64,000 nt of DNA, taken from the NCBI GenBank assembly GCA_029168955.1, contig JAPDOI010000107.1, forward strand, positions 1,612,001 through 1,676,000, in the 5' to 3' direction. Positions 40,890 to 52,525 of this stretch are shown here, one piece after another; within the stretch, counting starts at the first letter, position 1, and each line of letters begins with the position of its first letter. The notes under the pieces were generated by a model. That model was not told the DNA's origin and did no database searches. It saw only the letters and a program-made list of their open reading frames with translations. Made by a program: the position numbers and the translations under genes. Source of the stretch: Aplectana chamaeleonis. Taxonomy: Eukaryota > Nematoda > Chromadorea > Rhabditida > Cosmocercidae.

Positions 40890-43636
40890 GAGTAATGTCC
40901 GTTCATTGACAAGCAATGCTCGTTCATTTGTATTCAGTATCCTTGCTTGACTGTGGTATGGCTGCTTTAACGGAGACTTGGCTAAAGTCGAAAGACAAGA
41001 ATGAACCGTTGCTAGGAGGTTTATGCTACAATTATGAAATATTTCGATGTGACAGACCTAGAGTCAAGGGTGGGGGTTTAGCGCTAGTGGTCAAGCATTC
41101 CTTGTTTCCTATCCTCATTTTTAAGGAAAGTGTTCCCAAATCCAATGAAATACTCGCTTGTGATCTTAGCCTGAAAGACGGGATGCACAGGATCGTGGTG
41201 GTGTACACAACCCCTAAATGTGATGTAGGGCACAACGAACAGCTCATAAAAGCATCAGCGATCTCTCCTCTTGTGGCTACCCCTGCCTTCTAATGGGCGA
41301 TTTCAATTACCCAGAGTTGTCTTGGGACCAGTAATCTTCTCAGGTTTTTGCGGGTTCCAGATTGTTTCTAGATATGATCGAAAGTCACAACTTTTCTCAA
41401 TACGTTAATTCTACAACTAGGTTTGAACCATGTTTTGGATCTCGTTTTGTAACGAACCGGGCTTGGTTGGCAATGTCAATGTAACCGCTCCCATAGGTAA
41501 ATCTGACCATGCCACCGTCAAGTTTAGTATTATTGCTGAACAGCAATCTCCGCGATTTATTTCAACTTATGATTTCAAAAATGCCGACTATGAAATGATT
41601 AGGGCTTACCTCGATAACGTAGACTGGATTGGTTCCTTCCAAGTGTCGTCAGATGTCGACCAAATGTACGAGACGTTTATCTTTATTTTGAAGCACACTA
41701 TTCATCTATTTGTTCCCACACGTAAAGTTAATACTTCTCGAGCAAATTTACCGCCTTATTTACTTGCTGCTCACGACGCCAAGGTAATCGCGTACAAAAA
41801 AGCCATAATTACGAATGATGAAACAGATCTTCAGTACTATAAAAAAGTTTCAGACCGATTCGACAAGTTGCTCCTCAAGTATAATATCTCAGTAGAGAGA
41901 AAAATCATAGAGTCTAACGATAGGTCGGCCTTCTTCAAATTTCTCAACTTTCGAATTAATCGCAAAGAAGGTGTCAGTGTTTTGAGAAAAATGGATGGTT
42001 CCATCGCGGTTTCTGACTCGAATAAGGCTGTTGGCTCAGAACTTCGAAAAGGTCTTCGTAGTTACCGAAATAACCAAAAAATTTTCAATCAATAGCGATT
42101 ACTGTCCCTCGATGCAGGATTCGGTAGTGTTCGATAGTCATCAAATATTTGAATTCCTCTCGAAGTGGCCGAGCAGTACATCTAAATCTCCCGATGAGTT
42201 ACCGTTCCTTTCATTAAAAAGTTGCTGGCAATATTGCTAGACCATTAGAGTTTATTTTCAATCAGATTTTTTCTCGCTCTGTAGTGCCCCTGCAAGTGGC
42301 GGCACGCCTATGTGATTCCACTTAGGAAGAAACCCCGTACGATGATCCTAACAACTATAGGCCAATTAGTATAACATCAATTTTCGCAGGTTATTCGAGA
42401 AAATAATTAAGAAGTCGCTGATAACTTACCTCGACTCTAGAAACATTTTGTCTGAACAACAGCATGGTTTCAGAAAAGGCAAATCTACAACAACTTTTGC
42501 TAGAATCTCTAAACGACTGGACCTCAGAACTTGGACGAGAAGAAAAACGTTGATGTGGTGTACTTTGACTGAAAAAGCTTTTGATAATGTCGTTCACTAC
42601 AACCTCCTCGATAAGTTGGTGCTCGTTGGTGTTCACCCCACTATCATAAAATGGATTGAAAACTTAAGTGACCGCACGTTCCAAGTGAATGTGAAGGGGA
42701 CATTGTCTTCAGTCAAAAAGGCTCCGAGCGGTGTTCCCCAAGGAAGCTGCCTATCCCCATCCTTTTTAATGTATACTCGTTTAACCTCCCTGGGGCAATT
42801 GACAGACTAGGTGTGAAATGTAAAATGTTTGCTGATGACTTGAAAGTTTATGATACGGTAGGGACCTCAAAGGCTTCACACATCCAACTCGCTATTGATA
42901 CTGTAGCAAACTGGTCTCACAACAACATGCTCCCTCTTTCCGCTGAGGGAACAAAGGTTTTGCATCTAGGTGCTTCAAATACTGAGGCAAGGTATAGTCT
43001 AAATTGCACCACACTTAGTTCGGCTGATTCAGTCAAAGACCTAGGTTCCGTAATCGATTCCAAACTTACGTTTGATCGGCATTTATGAATTATCAAATCT
43101 AAAGCAGAACACAGACTTTTCTTTTATTCAAGTCCCTCAAAACCAAAAATCCAATCCTCTTCATTGAAGCGTATAAAATGTATATTCGTTAAACTCTAGA
43201 ATATGGAACCTGCATCTGCTTTCCAAATAAGAAGACTATTGTCAATAAGTTCGAAAAATATACAGAAAAGTTTACCAGAAAGTTGTTCATTCGGTCTTTG
43301 GGATTCACCTACGCATATATCCCACGTTGGCTGATAAGAAACAGAATGCTCAACCTGGACACATTACACCTTAGGCGCAGAAAAAATGATCTAATAATGG
43401 TGTATAACATCCTCCATCGGAGAATAGGTCTGAAAAGTAGGGATTTTTTCGAGTTAGTAATATCCAGAACTAGAGGTGAGCGGTTCAAAATTGTTTTCCG
43501 CCAGCCTCGAGCTTCGTTGAGACGCGGCTTTTTCACTTGCAGAGCTGGTTCGGAGTACCTACGGATGAGCAGAGTAACGCAAATTTCGGATAGACTTTCT
43601 ACTTTTAAAAAACAGCTTTCTTGTTACCTGCATTAG
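40890..43636 (+). pseudogene. CR1-like endonuclease-reverse transcriptase, broken
   Basis: The endonuclease shows NVRSLTSNARSFVF, ALTETWLKSKD and MGDFNYPELSWDQ. The RT shows NYRPIS, EQQHGFRKGKSTTT, a degraded motif A (TEKAFDNV where YLDFxKAFD is usual), APSGVPQGSCLSPSF and CKMFADDLKVYD. Frames or stops break it repeatedly, including near 40945, 41280, 42090, 42235, 42810, 43087 and 43190. The C-terminal RTRGERFKIVFRQPRASLRR closes the usual CR1 tail. The family assignment (CR1/jockey group) rests on FADD and GVPQGS spacing. Confidence 0.82.
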
Positions 43637-43866
43637 GGTTATTAGGGTCGTCCATTCGTTTCCCGTGCTTTTATGTGTTCTTAGTTAGTCAATATGCTTG
43701 AAGGTTCCAACGTTCAGACTTTTACTTTTTACTGTGCTCGTACTATTATTTATATTTGTACTCCTTCTCACTGTTACTTTGTTTTGCTAAATTTTACATG
43801 TCCAATGCATGTAATAAATTTGAAATTTGAATTTGTGATTACAGCCTCAGCATCCACATAACATCG

Positions 43867-43996
43867 GCATGGATCGGGAAGAGACTTCGCGTGCATTGTT
43901 GAAGGTTGGCGCCAGCTCGGTGCACCTATGTTATAGCACATGGCACGAGTTCATTGCGCCAACTAACAGTGAACGCAGAAGTCTCTTCGTCCATGT
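43867..43996. mobile_element. Small inverted-repeat MITE
   Basis: CATGGATCGGGAAGAGACTTC at the left is mirrored by GAAGTCTCTTCGTCCATG at the right. Inner pairing extends through GTTGGCGCCA. About 130 bp, just after the CR1 end. Confidence 0.6.
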
Positions 43997-44129
43997 GACG
44001 AAGGGGTGGCAGTTGCCAGATTATACATCGCAAGCCCCAATCATCCGAAAAGACGCCAGTCGATGGCACAGTATGTACTGGCGTCTTTTTCTTTGTGTCT
44101 CACAGCAAGAGGGTGGGGTGACCCCGACA

Positions 44130-44255
44130 CTGGCAGCGGACTCCAACAGGAGTCGGCTGGGAGTCCTAGTCTCCCCTGCAACAGGAGTCCTGATTTTCCC
44201 CTGTAGGAGTCCTGTGATACTCCTGTAGGAGTCCTATTATTCTCCTGTGAAGACC
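44130..44255. repeat. Cluster of CTGTAGGAGTCCT palindromic motifs
   Basis: AGGAGTCCT/AGGACTCCT-type motifs recur six or more times. Related CCTGTAAGGAG motifs occur at about 48450-48505, toward the other end of the possible composite. Confidence 0.6.
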
Positions 44256-44529
44256 GGAACTTTTACGGTAGGTTTGAGCGAATTTCAAATAACGTTTGCT
44301 GGAATCAAGCCAAAACCGCCTTGTTCTCGAATTTCTTTAAATCGAGCATGATTTTCACACTTCTTCGTTGACGATTTTGTCAACGGCAAAAAAGTAGTGT
44401 AGGGCATTAAGCCCCATTACTTTCCTCCCTCACTTTTCATCAAGGAGGAAATTCGGCTCCTAAGCACCCTAATCAATCAATGAGAGGCGCCTCTGTGAAC
44501 CATGGGCGAATCAGCTCCACCCCGTGCAC

Positions 44530-44755
44530 ACTAGAGTGTTGGAACGAATGATTTTTTGAATATTCGAATAGAACAAAGAGTTCGAATAATCCACTTCTTC
44601 GAATATTCGATCATTCGAAAAAACGAATATTTCACTTCTTTGAATATTCGATTATTCGAATAACCCGAATAATTCACTTCTTTGAATATTCGAATATTCG
44701 AATTATTCGAATATTCGAATATTATTCGAATAAACGAATATTCGGGCAATACTAT
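44530..44755. repeat. AT-rich TTCGAATATTCGAA palindrome array
   Basis: Overlapping palindromes GAATATTCG/CGAATATTC with CACTTCTTTGAATATTCG units. A sister array lies at 48130-48350; both end in AACGAATATTCGGGCAA. Confidence 0.8.
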
Positions 44756-45003
44756 TGCGTATAATCCCATCAATCCTCTCGGGCAAACTGGGGCATCGAC
44801 AACAGGTTGAGAAGTTGTGGTTTCATAAACTGCAACCTCTTGACAGCTCAAATCGCTCGCATTGTAAGCCTGACCACTGCCCGTTGCCCAGCGACGTCCG
44901 CCTGTTGTCGGGCTGTTGAAATTTTGACCTGTCGCGTTTAGCGGCCTATTTAGCAGAGGTTCACATCCTGCAAGACTTATGTGGCTAAGGAACTACTTTG
45001 CAC

Positions 45004-45112
45004 CGACCCACGTCGCGGTCGGCGCATCGACACGCATCGCGGTCAGCACACCTACACGTATCGCTGTCGGCACACCGACACGCAGCGTGGTCGGTACACC
45101 CACGCGTCGCGG
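45004..45112. repeat. 24-bp tandem repeat, about four units
   Basis: Units of the form CGCGGTCGGCGCATCGACAC plus CGCAT, diverging between copies. They give an eight-residue repeat in open frames that I do not take as a gene. Confidence 0.7.
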
Positions 45113-45235
45113 CTGGGTCGCCCAACCTCCACTGAGGCCGCCACCGGATGGCAGGGTTTCCAGATGCTGGGCGGGGCCAATGTACCGCATACTTGGGTAA
45201 TTGAACCGGCTGCACTCTTGTCACTTAAATTCAGC

Positions 45236-45674
45236 ATACACGCTCGTAAACGTGGTTGAGATACTACTTATGGAAGTTGAGTGGCATGGCTCAGAACACA
45301 ACGCCTACACATTCTGAAGCGTCAAAAACGACCAAAAGTGACGCTACACGACTGAGAAGTCGGCCCCGCACCTCTATTTGCGTTCTCCCCCAAACAGGGG
45401 TGCTGGGCCGTTCCCACCATCCTCGATGTGTATGGCTGACTTATTGTACTCATTGTACCACCCACAAGCGTCGCCGATGGTGGGAATGGCCCAGCACCCC
45501 TTTTTTGAAAGAGGACGCAAATACAAGGGCGGGCGGATACGGGGCGGGGCCAACTTCTCACTCGTGTAGCGTCATTGTGGGTCCTTTTTGACGCTGCAAA
45601 AGCGTAGGCGTTGTGTTCTGAGCCATACCATTATATTTCCGTAGTTATCTCAACCACGTTTACGAGCGTGTACT
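45236..45674. mobile_element. Long-TIR foldback element, arms about 190 bp
   Basis: Left arm 45236-45430 and right arm 45478-45674 are inverted copies. They share ACACGCTCGTAAACGTGGTT at the outer end, CAGAACACAACGCCTAC, and AGGGGTGCTGGGCCGTTCCC-like sequence inward. The spacer is under 50 bp. Confidence 0.85.
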
Positions 45675-45679
45675 CTGAG

Positions 45680-46434
45680 TTTTAGCCTAGAAATAGCCGC
45701 GGAACAAACGCGAAATGTCTTTTTCCCGAGTAATAGTCGCGAAATAACCGCTAAATAATGCTGGCTGCGAAATAGTCGCCAAATAATGCTCGCCGTGAAA
45801 TAACCGCAAAATACCCGCTAAATTGCCGCCCAATAAGTGGTCCGCTTCGGTCTAGTCTAGTTTGGCTTAGTTGAGTTCAGTGGAGTTATGTGCGGTTTAT
45901 GTGATGGCAAACTTCCTAGTGCTGCTTAGCCGTGCGCTACTCCGGAATCTCAGCGACAATTCGAAAAAAACTCAGCGACAATTTTAGTTAATCGTTAAGA
46001 TCGACACCATGTCACTGGGGACTCGCCGTGTAATATTTCGCTTCCCAGTTCCATGAGACGTCCGGGCGACAGCAAACGTTCAGCGGCTCAGGATCTGGCA
46101 CGAACTTGAGACTACATCCAGCTGGTCGTCCTAGGTGGCTGGAAACCATCGACTTCTACGTCCAGCATCATGGAAGGAGAGAACTTGGGCTTTTGCGTCA
46201 GAATTCAGGTGAGATTAACCGGGAAAGTAGACAAATAGCATCACCTTGACCCAGTTCCATGAAAATACACATGAAAATGGCTCATTCTGGCCATCATCGT
46301 GAGAAATTCCCATGTTGCTCAAGTGTTGCTATACTTATGAGCCGCTCGAGATTTAAAATTTTTTCTATAACTAAAGGTGAAATGGGCATTTCTAGCGTTT
46401 TGACAAAATCCTACGAGCGATTTAATATATTGTA
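45680..46434. other. Short-motif repeat then unidentified sequence
   Basis: 45690-45835 has repeated GCGAAATAACCGCTAAATA-type motifs. The remainder to the mariner has no recognisable gene. Confidence 0.45.
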
Positions 46435-47716
46435 CCAGGCCAGGCCGTCCAATAATTCCTGTCTGAAAATTTTCAAAATTCTATAATTTTCCTTAGAGTT
46501 GTGATAATATCAGGCAAGTGTAAGAACTTTCTAGAAAGGTTTCTCCGAACTTCTACGCTAGGGAGTATATAAGGTACAGTCGCCGCGCGTCTACTGGCTA
46601 ACAGTGCAAGCTAAAATGAACCAGGTCAATTCGTACGTTCGTGTACTGCACAGTGGCTGCTGAACGCAACGCGACACGGGCACCGCGGTCGCCGACATCT
46701 GCAGAGCGATGCCAAAGGAGGATGCAGTTTCCCAGCGCACAGTCAGCCGCTGATTCAATCGTTTCGAGAGCGGCGACACGAGCCTCGAGAATAAAGGGAG
46801 CACACAACGCAGGAGGTCTTCTACGGTGGATGATGACGAAGTCCGTCGCTGTATCAAGGAGGAGCTGCGAAGCCACTGCATCCTGTGAACTGGCGATGAC
46901 GCTCGGCTGCAGCAAGTCCACCATCCACAATCGACTCAACTTACTCGGCTACCACAAAGTTCTGGCCCGTTGGATTCCCCACCGTCTGACGGACGCCAGC
47001 AAAGCAAGCCGCGTGGCCAAATCTGCCAGTCCCTCCTCCTTCGTCCGCACCTGCAAGGAAGTTTCTCACGGTTACCCTGGTCACTGGGGATGAGAGCTGG
47101 GTCCTCTACGATAACGTCGCCCGCCGTGCCATCTGCATCCCGCGCGGAGAAGAGCCTCCGACGACGCCGAAAGCCGACCCCTGCCACCCGCTGAAGGCGG
47201 ACTGCAAGGGCATGCTGTACTTCCGAGCTGCTCCCGCAAAGGCAGGACGGTCACCGCCTCCATCTACCACCGATCAGCTGGAGAAACTAGCCCGCCGCCA
47301 TCCGAGAACAGCGTCCCCGACGGGCCTCTGGTCCACCTGCTGCACGACAACGCGCGCCCCCACGTGGCAGAAGGGGACCCAGCAGAAGTTGGCGACGCCT
47401 CGGCTGGAAGAGACGATTGCCCATCACTTAAACCATGTCCCCGGATCTCGCTTCCTCCGACTACCACTTGTTCCGCCCGCTGAAGCACCATTTGGCCGGA
47501 AGAAAAATTTCACCAACTACGACAACCTCAAATCCGACATCACGGACTTCTTCCCGAGTCGCAGCTCCCGGAGTTCTGGGCGAAGAGCATTGATGGGCCA
47601 CTGTTGCTGGATAACTGTGGTGATTATATTGCTGATTAGACTTGTTTTAAATATAAAGTTGAAAAAAAGAATTGAAAATGGTGAAATTTTCGGACAAGAA
47701 TTATTGGACAACCTGG
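46435..47716 (+). mobile_element. Mariner transposon with both inverted ends and flanking TA
   Basis: The right end, inverted, reads CCAGGTTGTCCAATAATTC. The left end has CCAGG, a short insertion, then GTCCAATAATTC. TA flanks both sides (46433-46434 and 47717-47718), the Tc1/mariner target. The 1.28-kb size is usual for mariner. Confidence 0.9.
46616..47639 (+). pseudogene. Mariner transposase, frameshifted
   Basis: Across frames one reads the helix-turn-helix region (AVSQRTVSR, FESGDTSLE, STVDDDEVRR), the second helix-turn-helix AMTLGCSKSTIHNRLNLLG, then KVLARWIPHRLTDASK. Catalytic positions follow: TGDESWVLYDN (first D), LHDNARPHV (second D) and SPDLASSDYHLF (third D, mariner DD34D type). 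It ends EFWAKSIDGPLLLDNCGDYIAD with TAG at 47637-47639. Several frameshifts and at least two stops make it non-functional, though all three Asp codons survive. Confidence 0.88.
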
Positions 47717-48129
47717 TAAATACTTGCTATACTGTGCTTATTTGGGTCAAACTCCGGTCAGCAATAATTGCGTCTCGACACGCTTCGCGGCCGCGCGCTC
47801 GAGTCGGAAGAGTTTCCCAGCGCCGCAGCTTTGCGGATCTGTTGACTCTGGGTGGGTTTAGAAACTGAAAACTAAACAAAATTGAAGAAAACTTTGTATA
47901 AAAAAAAGCCATATCGTGTCGGCTTTGGAGCTGGAAACTCGATTGACTCCGAGGCGCGTGCGGCCGCAAAGGCGATGTCGAGACCCAATTGCGGACCGGA
48001 ATTTAACCCAGAAGAAGCACAATAACTATATTTATGAGGTACTGAAGAATTGTGAGAAATTAAGAAGTCACTACGCTGAGATGTTTGGAAATGTGCGTAA
48101 ATCAGGGGCAAAATGGAGATGCGATCTTG

Positions 48130-48366
48130 TCAGAATATTCAAATTTATTCGTGCTGAATATTCGATTAAACCAGATATATAACATTCTTTGAATATTCCG
48201 AATATTCGAATAAACGAATATTCCACTTCTTTGAATATTCGATTAATTCGAATAACCCTTTGAATAATCCACTTCTTTGAATATATTCGAATTGTTCGAA
48301 TATTCGAAGTGTTTCGAATATTGATTCGAATAAACGAATATTCGGGCAACGCTTACTCTAGTGCAC
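48130..48366. repeat. AT-rich TTCGAATATTCGAA palindrome array, second copy
   Basis: Same motif and same end sequence as 44530-44755. It is followed by TACTCTAGTGCACACG, the inverse of sequence before the first array. Confidence 0.75.
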
Positions 48367-48625
48367 ACGCTTGTATCGTACACCGCTGCCGGGTTCAGAT
48401 CAATGGTTCAACGTGCGCGTTCCAGGACAACTACCGGAGCTGTTTTTACATTGTCCTGTAAGGAGACCTGAGTGGAAGCGATGCGGCATGCATGTCCTGT
48501 AAGGAGATAGCTTCGCTGTAGTTCTGTCTCCCACAAGGACAAAAACAGCTCCTGTGAGAGACCGCGATCGTAGGATTTTCTCCCCAGTAGGACTCCGCTG
48601 CCAGTGTCATGGAGGAAGAAGCGCA

Positions 48626-49399
48626 GCAAGCGCGAGGAAAGTGGGCGAAGGCATGCTTGAGATTTGTCAATGGTGCCGCAACCTTATATTATTTCGGACG
48701 CTGTTGAAAAAGCCACAAAAATAATATAAGAAGCCCCATGGCACAGGGTTACGGAATAGGTTTTTCTACGCATTACAAAGTATAAATGCTCATATAAAGT
48801 TCTACAGGAGCCGAGTTGCGTCAATGATAGAGGTATAAAGAGCAACTGCGAAGCTTTTAGCTTTGCACTTTGATTCTACTATTATCGCTGGAACTTCCAT
48901 GACCCTCAGAATTCTACATGGATCTTGAATCGTTGCTTGAATGAACTTTTTCGAGACGTTGGCAAGACTTCTTCTGTTTTTTTTTCACTTTGCTTTCGAT
49001 AACTTTTAAGCTTACAGTCCTTATCAAAATGAAGTCCGCACATTGGCCAGAAATCTGAGCCTTTTTGAAACAGAGCGCTTTCCTATCACGATAGAAACCG
49101 TTTAACTTTTTTTCGACTTTGCCGTGAAGTACATATTTATGTTTACTCGTTAAAAATCTAGGTGAGTTTTGATGCCATGTGCATAATCTACTTGACTCTG
49201 ATCACTCCTCCCTCAAGTTGAAATCCAACACGGTTGCGTCATTTTGCCATTTCATGGGTATTGTCACGGTGGATTTGAAGTCGTGAGACACCAATGATTT
49301 GTTGAAGATGAATCAGCCCCATCTATGAGACTACATTTCCACACTATGCCGCTGTGCATTCTAAATTATTTCTTTCTCTTCATCTTTCTTTTTCTTTTC
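48626..49399. other. Unidentified sequence
   Basis: No gene, structured RNA or clear repeat recognised. Confidence 0.4.
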
Positions 49400-49649
49400 T
49401 CAGCAACGCTGACTGTTTACATATGGTGGTCGACGCGGGTGGTCCGTCATATAGGTTATTTCTTCTGCCGATCTGTGTAGACTGCACGCCACATGTAAAG
49501 ACAGGCAGGGACCCAGACTTCCACAGGGGATAACCGCGTGACCTTCAGCACCGTGACGTGGGGGTCTTTCTCGAGCAAACCGCCAGGTAGCTGGCGGGCT
49601 GACCGTGGTTAAATTCGGACCCACCGCGAGGCATTCCCGAACTTCACGG

Positions 49650-49908
49650 CGGTGCTTTCTGAACTGACCGCGGAGTTTGCGCGTACTGACCGCGGTAGCT
49701 TGCGTACTGACCGCGGTAGCTTGCCGCGTACTGACCGCGGGACCTCTTGAACTGATCGCGGGAGCTCGCGGACTGACGGCGGAGCTTGCGGACTGACCGC
49801 GGGAGCTCGCGTACTGACCGCGAGCGGGCAAACCGGTTTCGACCAACGCCCATCCCGGTGGCGGTCCGCTGTTGCGCGCGGTCAGGTTTTCACTTTGTCC
49901 GAGTACAT
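49650..49908. repeat. GC-rich 21-bp tandem repeat and element terminus
   Basis: Eight or so units of ACTGACCGCGG-AGCTTGCGT type with period near 21 bp (49665-49830). The block then ends GGTCAGGTTTTCACTTTGTCC (49877-49897), the inverse of the terminus at 32046. Frames give a seven-residue repeat. No protein family recognised. Confidence 0.7.
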
Positions 49909-50838
49909 GTTTGCTCTAGACCCAGGCGATTTGCTCTGTTTCGAATTCCAGGTAACTAACTCATAAACAATGGGCGAATTCACAAAGGGAGGTGAAGGTT
50001 TTTCTGTCTAGCATGTTCTTCTCCTGCGAACTGACAACTCAGCCAGAAGCAGCGCTTTGCTCTACCTCATCGTGGTCGGTCGTTATTAATAGCGCCTCTT
50101 CACATTTTCTGTCCGAAGAGCACTAAATGGAGGTAATATATCATTGATAAGATATCTCAAAGGTTATTGTATTTTGAGCTGGGGACTATTCCACTTTTCC
50201 TGCTTTACAAGGTCACTTTTCACCCACTTTCCGCCATTATCTGTTATTTGGGTACTGAACACTGAGTTTGAAGTTAATTGCCTATTCTCTGTACAGCTAT
50301 TGAAGGTTTAAGGTAGTTAGATCAAAATCTTTGAAGGCTGAATTTTTATAGCTAAGGAGGTATACAAAAGCGTTGTTTCGCATATCTGCGGAAGCGAATT
50401 ATATTACTACCTCTTGGACCTCTATAGTGAAACATAGCAGCATAGTATATCGTTCAGAGCTTCTAGTTTACAGGAAGGTTCAAGCGTTTATAAAAGGTTC
50501 ACGAAAAGTTTAGGCAGCATCAGACATTTCAAGCCCATTCGACGACCCCCGCCACAATTTTAGTGACTGCACGTTCGACCACGTGCAATATTGCAGTTTT
50601 CTGGTGTGTCTCACCGGTGGGACACCTGAAGCTCAGAATGGCACGCCATCCAATATCGTTTCTCGTTGTTCACGTTCATGAGTGAAGCTATCAATGAAAT
50701 AAACATAGTACCAAAATTTCCTCTCATCGTGGAACTTCTTTCTCTCAAGGGAAACATCTGCCTGGGAAGTCACGGCAGGGTCAAGCAGGAATATGTGCTG
50801 CCCGATGGTGTTAAGCCCACTGTTCCAGTGATATTCAG
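49909..50838. other. Unidentified sequence
   Basis: No gene recognised. A short open stretch at about 49911-49951 ending at a GTAACT donor could be a remnant exon (ALDPGDLLCFEFQ), but it has no partner exons that I could find. Confidence 0.35.
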
Positions 50839-50842
50839 TTAA

Positions 50843-51384
50843 AGGCAGTGTCCACGATAGAAATCGTTTCTCTGTTTTTTCAGCCTATTTCGAAAGCGGT
50901 CCCATGCTAATTCCAACGATGTCTCTGAAAGTCGTACATGACCTTCTGGGAACTGGAGTTATGGTCCCTTAAAATTGAGCTAGAGAAAAATGGTGGACAG
51001 GTTTTCCGAGTTTCGTAATGCGTGTTCGTCTTTTTAATCTTTGCAGCCGATGCTAGGCGGCGAGCTGACCTACAGGTAAAGAGAAGAACTTAATAATGAA
51101 GGAAAGAACAGGGGTTATTGATCTCGGGAAACCATCGCTCATCTCACAATCTCGAGCGCATTCATTTGTTCACGTCGGTGGGCGTGTGTTGTTGCTGTCT
51201 TTGGGTTTGCGCGTTTGCCTTGCGCTCAAAGTGGCACCTCGACTTCGGGCTACTTTCAGGCCTCTTCCTGGCCCGTTTTCATGCGTTCTTCCGACGTTAG
51301 CGTTACCAGAGCGTCTCTCCGCCATCACTACTCATTCCAGTAGTGAATTTCAAACACCGCTTTTCATCATCGTGAACACTGCCT
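50843..51384. mobile_element. TTAA-flanked element B, complete
   Basis: Ends AGGCAGTGTCCACGATAG and CATCGTGAACACTGCCT are inverted and flanked by TTAA (50839-50842 and 51385-51388). About 540 bp and non-coding. The interior is shared with 63505-63990 (e.g. TTCACGTCGGTGGGCGTGTG and GGCCTCTTCCTGGCCCG-like). Confidence 0.82.
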
Positions 51385-51388
51385 TTAA

Positions 51389-52525
51389 AGGCCAACGGTC
51401 CTAGCATCCGCGCCGAAAACCACACTGTTTTCTGGTTTTTTCTTCACAATCCAATGGTGTGAACCAAGGGGAGATAGGCGGTAAAGCCATTGAATACAGA
51501 AATCTTAATGCTTGCGTAGTCATAATGCTATATTCTCTTGAAAAACCCGCTCCGTGGTCCTAAAGGGGCGTTTTCCTGGTCAATCATCTAGCACGAGAAG
51601 CACAAGCTCTACACAACAGGCCTCCGACAGGCAGACCGGGGAATCTAAAATTCTATATTCTTCTATTCGAAAGATCCCCTGAGTCTGGACATATTTTTGG
51701 AAGAATTTTTGACAGCAGGAAGACTAAAAGAGAAATAATCAACCTAGAAAGTTACAGGAGCTGAATCGTTTTTAGACGTCCAGCATTTCCGACATTGTGT
51801 ATTACATAGAACACACCGGAGAGACGTGGAAAAAGGGAAGCGGAAAGTTCGCGATTTTCAAACAGGTTTTTCTTTAAATTTGAGTGTTTTGGGTAGCATT
51901 TTCGCAAGTACATCACAACGTGGCAGCCTTCCTACCGGCGCAAAATAGTGAAAGGAGTTTTTGTTCCCAGAGTTTTCGCGCTCCACCCACGGCTAATCTA
52001 GTAAGTGTAAACCCACGATTTCGAGGTAGGGTATCAAGTTCAAATTGGAATAGAAGACGACCTGCATCCATTTCCCCAGCCTTCTGTGCAGAAATGAGCT
52101 TTCCTACGATTTTAAGTGTGACCCACAAGATCGTGAAAGACGCCAACTGAAAAAAGGAGAATAACACTAAAATAGAGCGGCTCCCCTAAAATTTTTTCAA
52201 AAAAAACAGCGAACCATTTCAAACTATTCTCAGAGAATAACGCACCAATTTTTGCGCTCTTTTAAATGCAACTCAGAGCTGATTTTCTAGGTTCACTTTA
52301 AACTTAGATTTCAAAAAGCGGTTGCGCGCAGTGGCCAGTTCAAATCAAAGCTGGTGCGGCGCTTGACGCGCATCACAACTAAGCTTCGAAAAAATCAATT
52401 TCCAGTGGTGCTTTTTCGCTGTCTTTCAACGAATCTGCTATGAAGGGCACTGAGCTCCCGTTATACATGGAAAACGTGAAAACATAATCTATCGTTAATG
52501 ATGTCTTTAAATTCAATTTCATGGT
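51389..52525. other. Unidentified sequence
   Basis: No gene, repeat family or structured RNA recognised. Confidence 0.4.

Larger units (their letters stand above)
39836..43840 (+). mobile_element. CR1-like non-LTR retrotransposon, near full length
   Basis: Contains an ORF1-like region, an ORF2 with endonuclease and RT, and a 3' end with AATAAATTTGAAATTTGAA at about 43812-43830, resembling the short repetitive tails of CR1 elements. The 5' limit is approximate. No target duplication identified. Confidence 0.8.
44110..48625. repeat. Possible large composite bounded by two nested inverted pairs
   Basis: Outer pair: GACACTGGCAGCGGACTCC near 44119 against GGACTCCGCTGCCAGTGTC near 48590. Inner pair: GTGCACACTAGAGTG near 44524 against TACTCTAGTGCACAC near 48355. 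AT-rich TTCGAATATTCGAA arrays abut each inner end. The interval holds a foldback, short tandem repeats and a mariner, so it may be one large decayed element or two copies of a small one in opposite orientation. Confidence 0.45.

Noticed and set aside
49911..49951. Possible exon ending at a GTAACT donor
   Set aside because: Too short, no acceptor clear of the adjoining repeat terminus, and no partner exons found.
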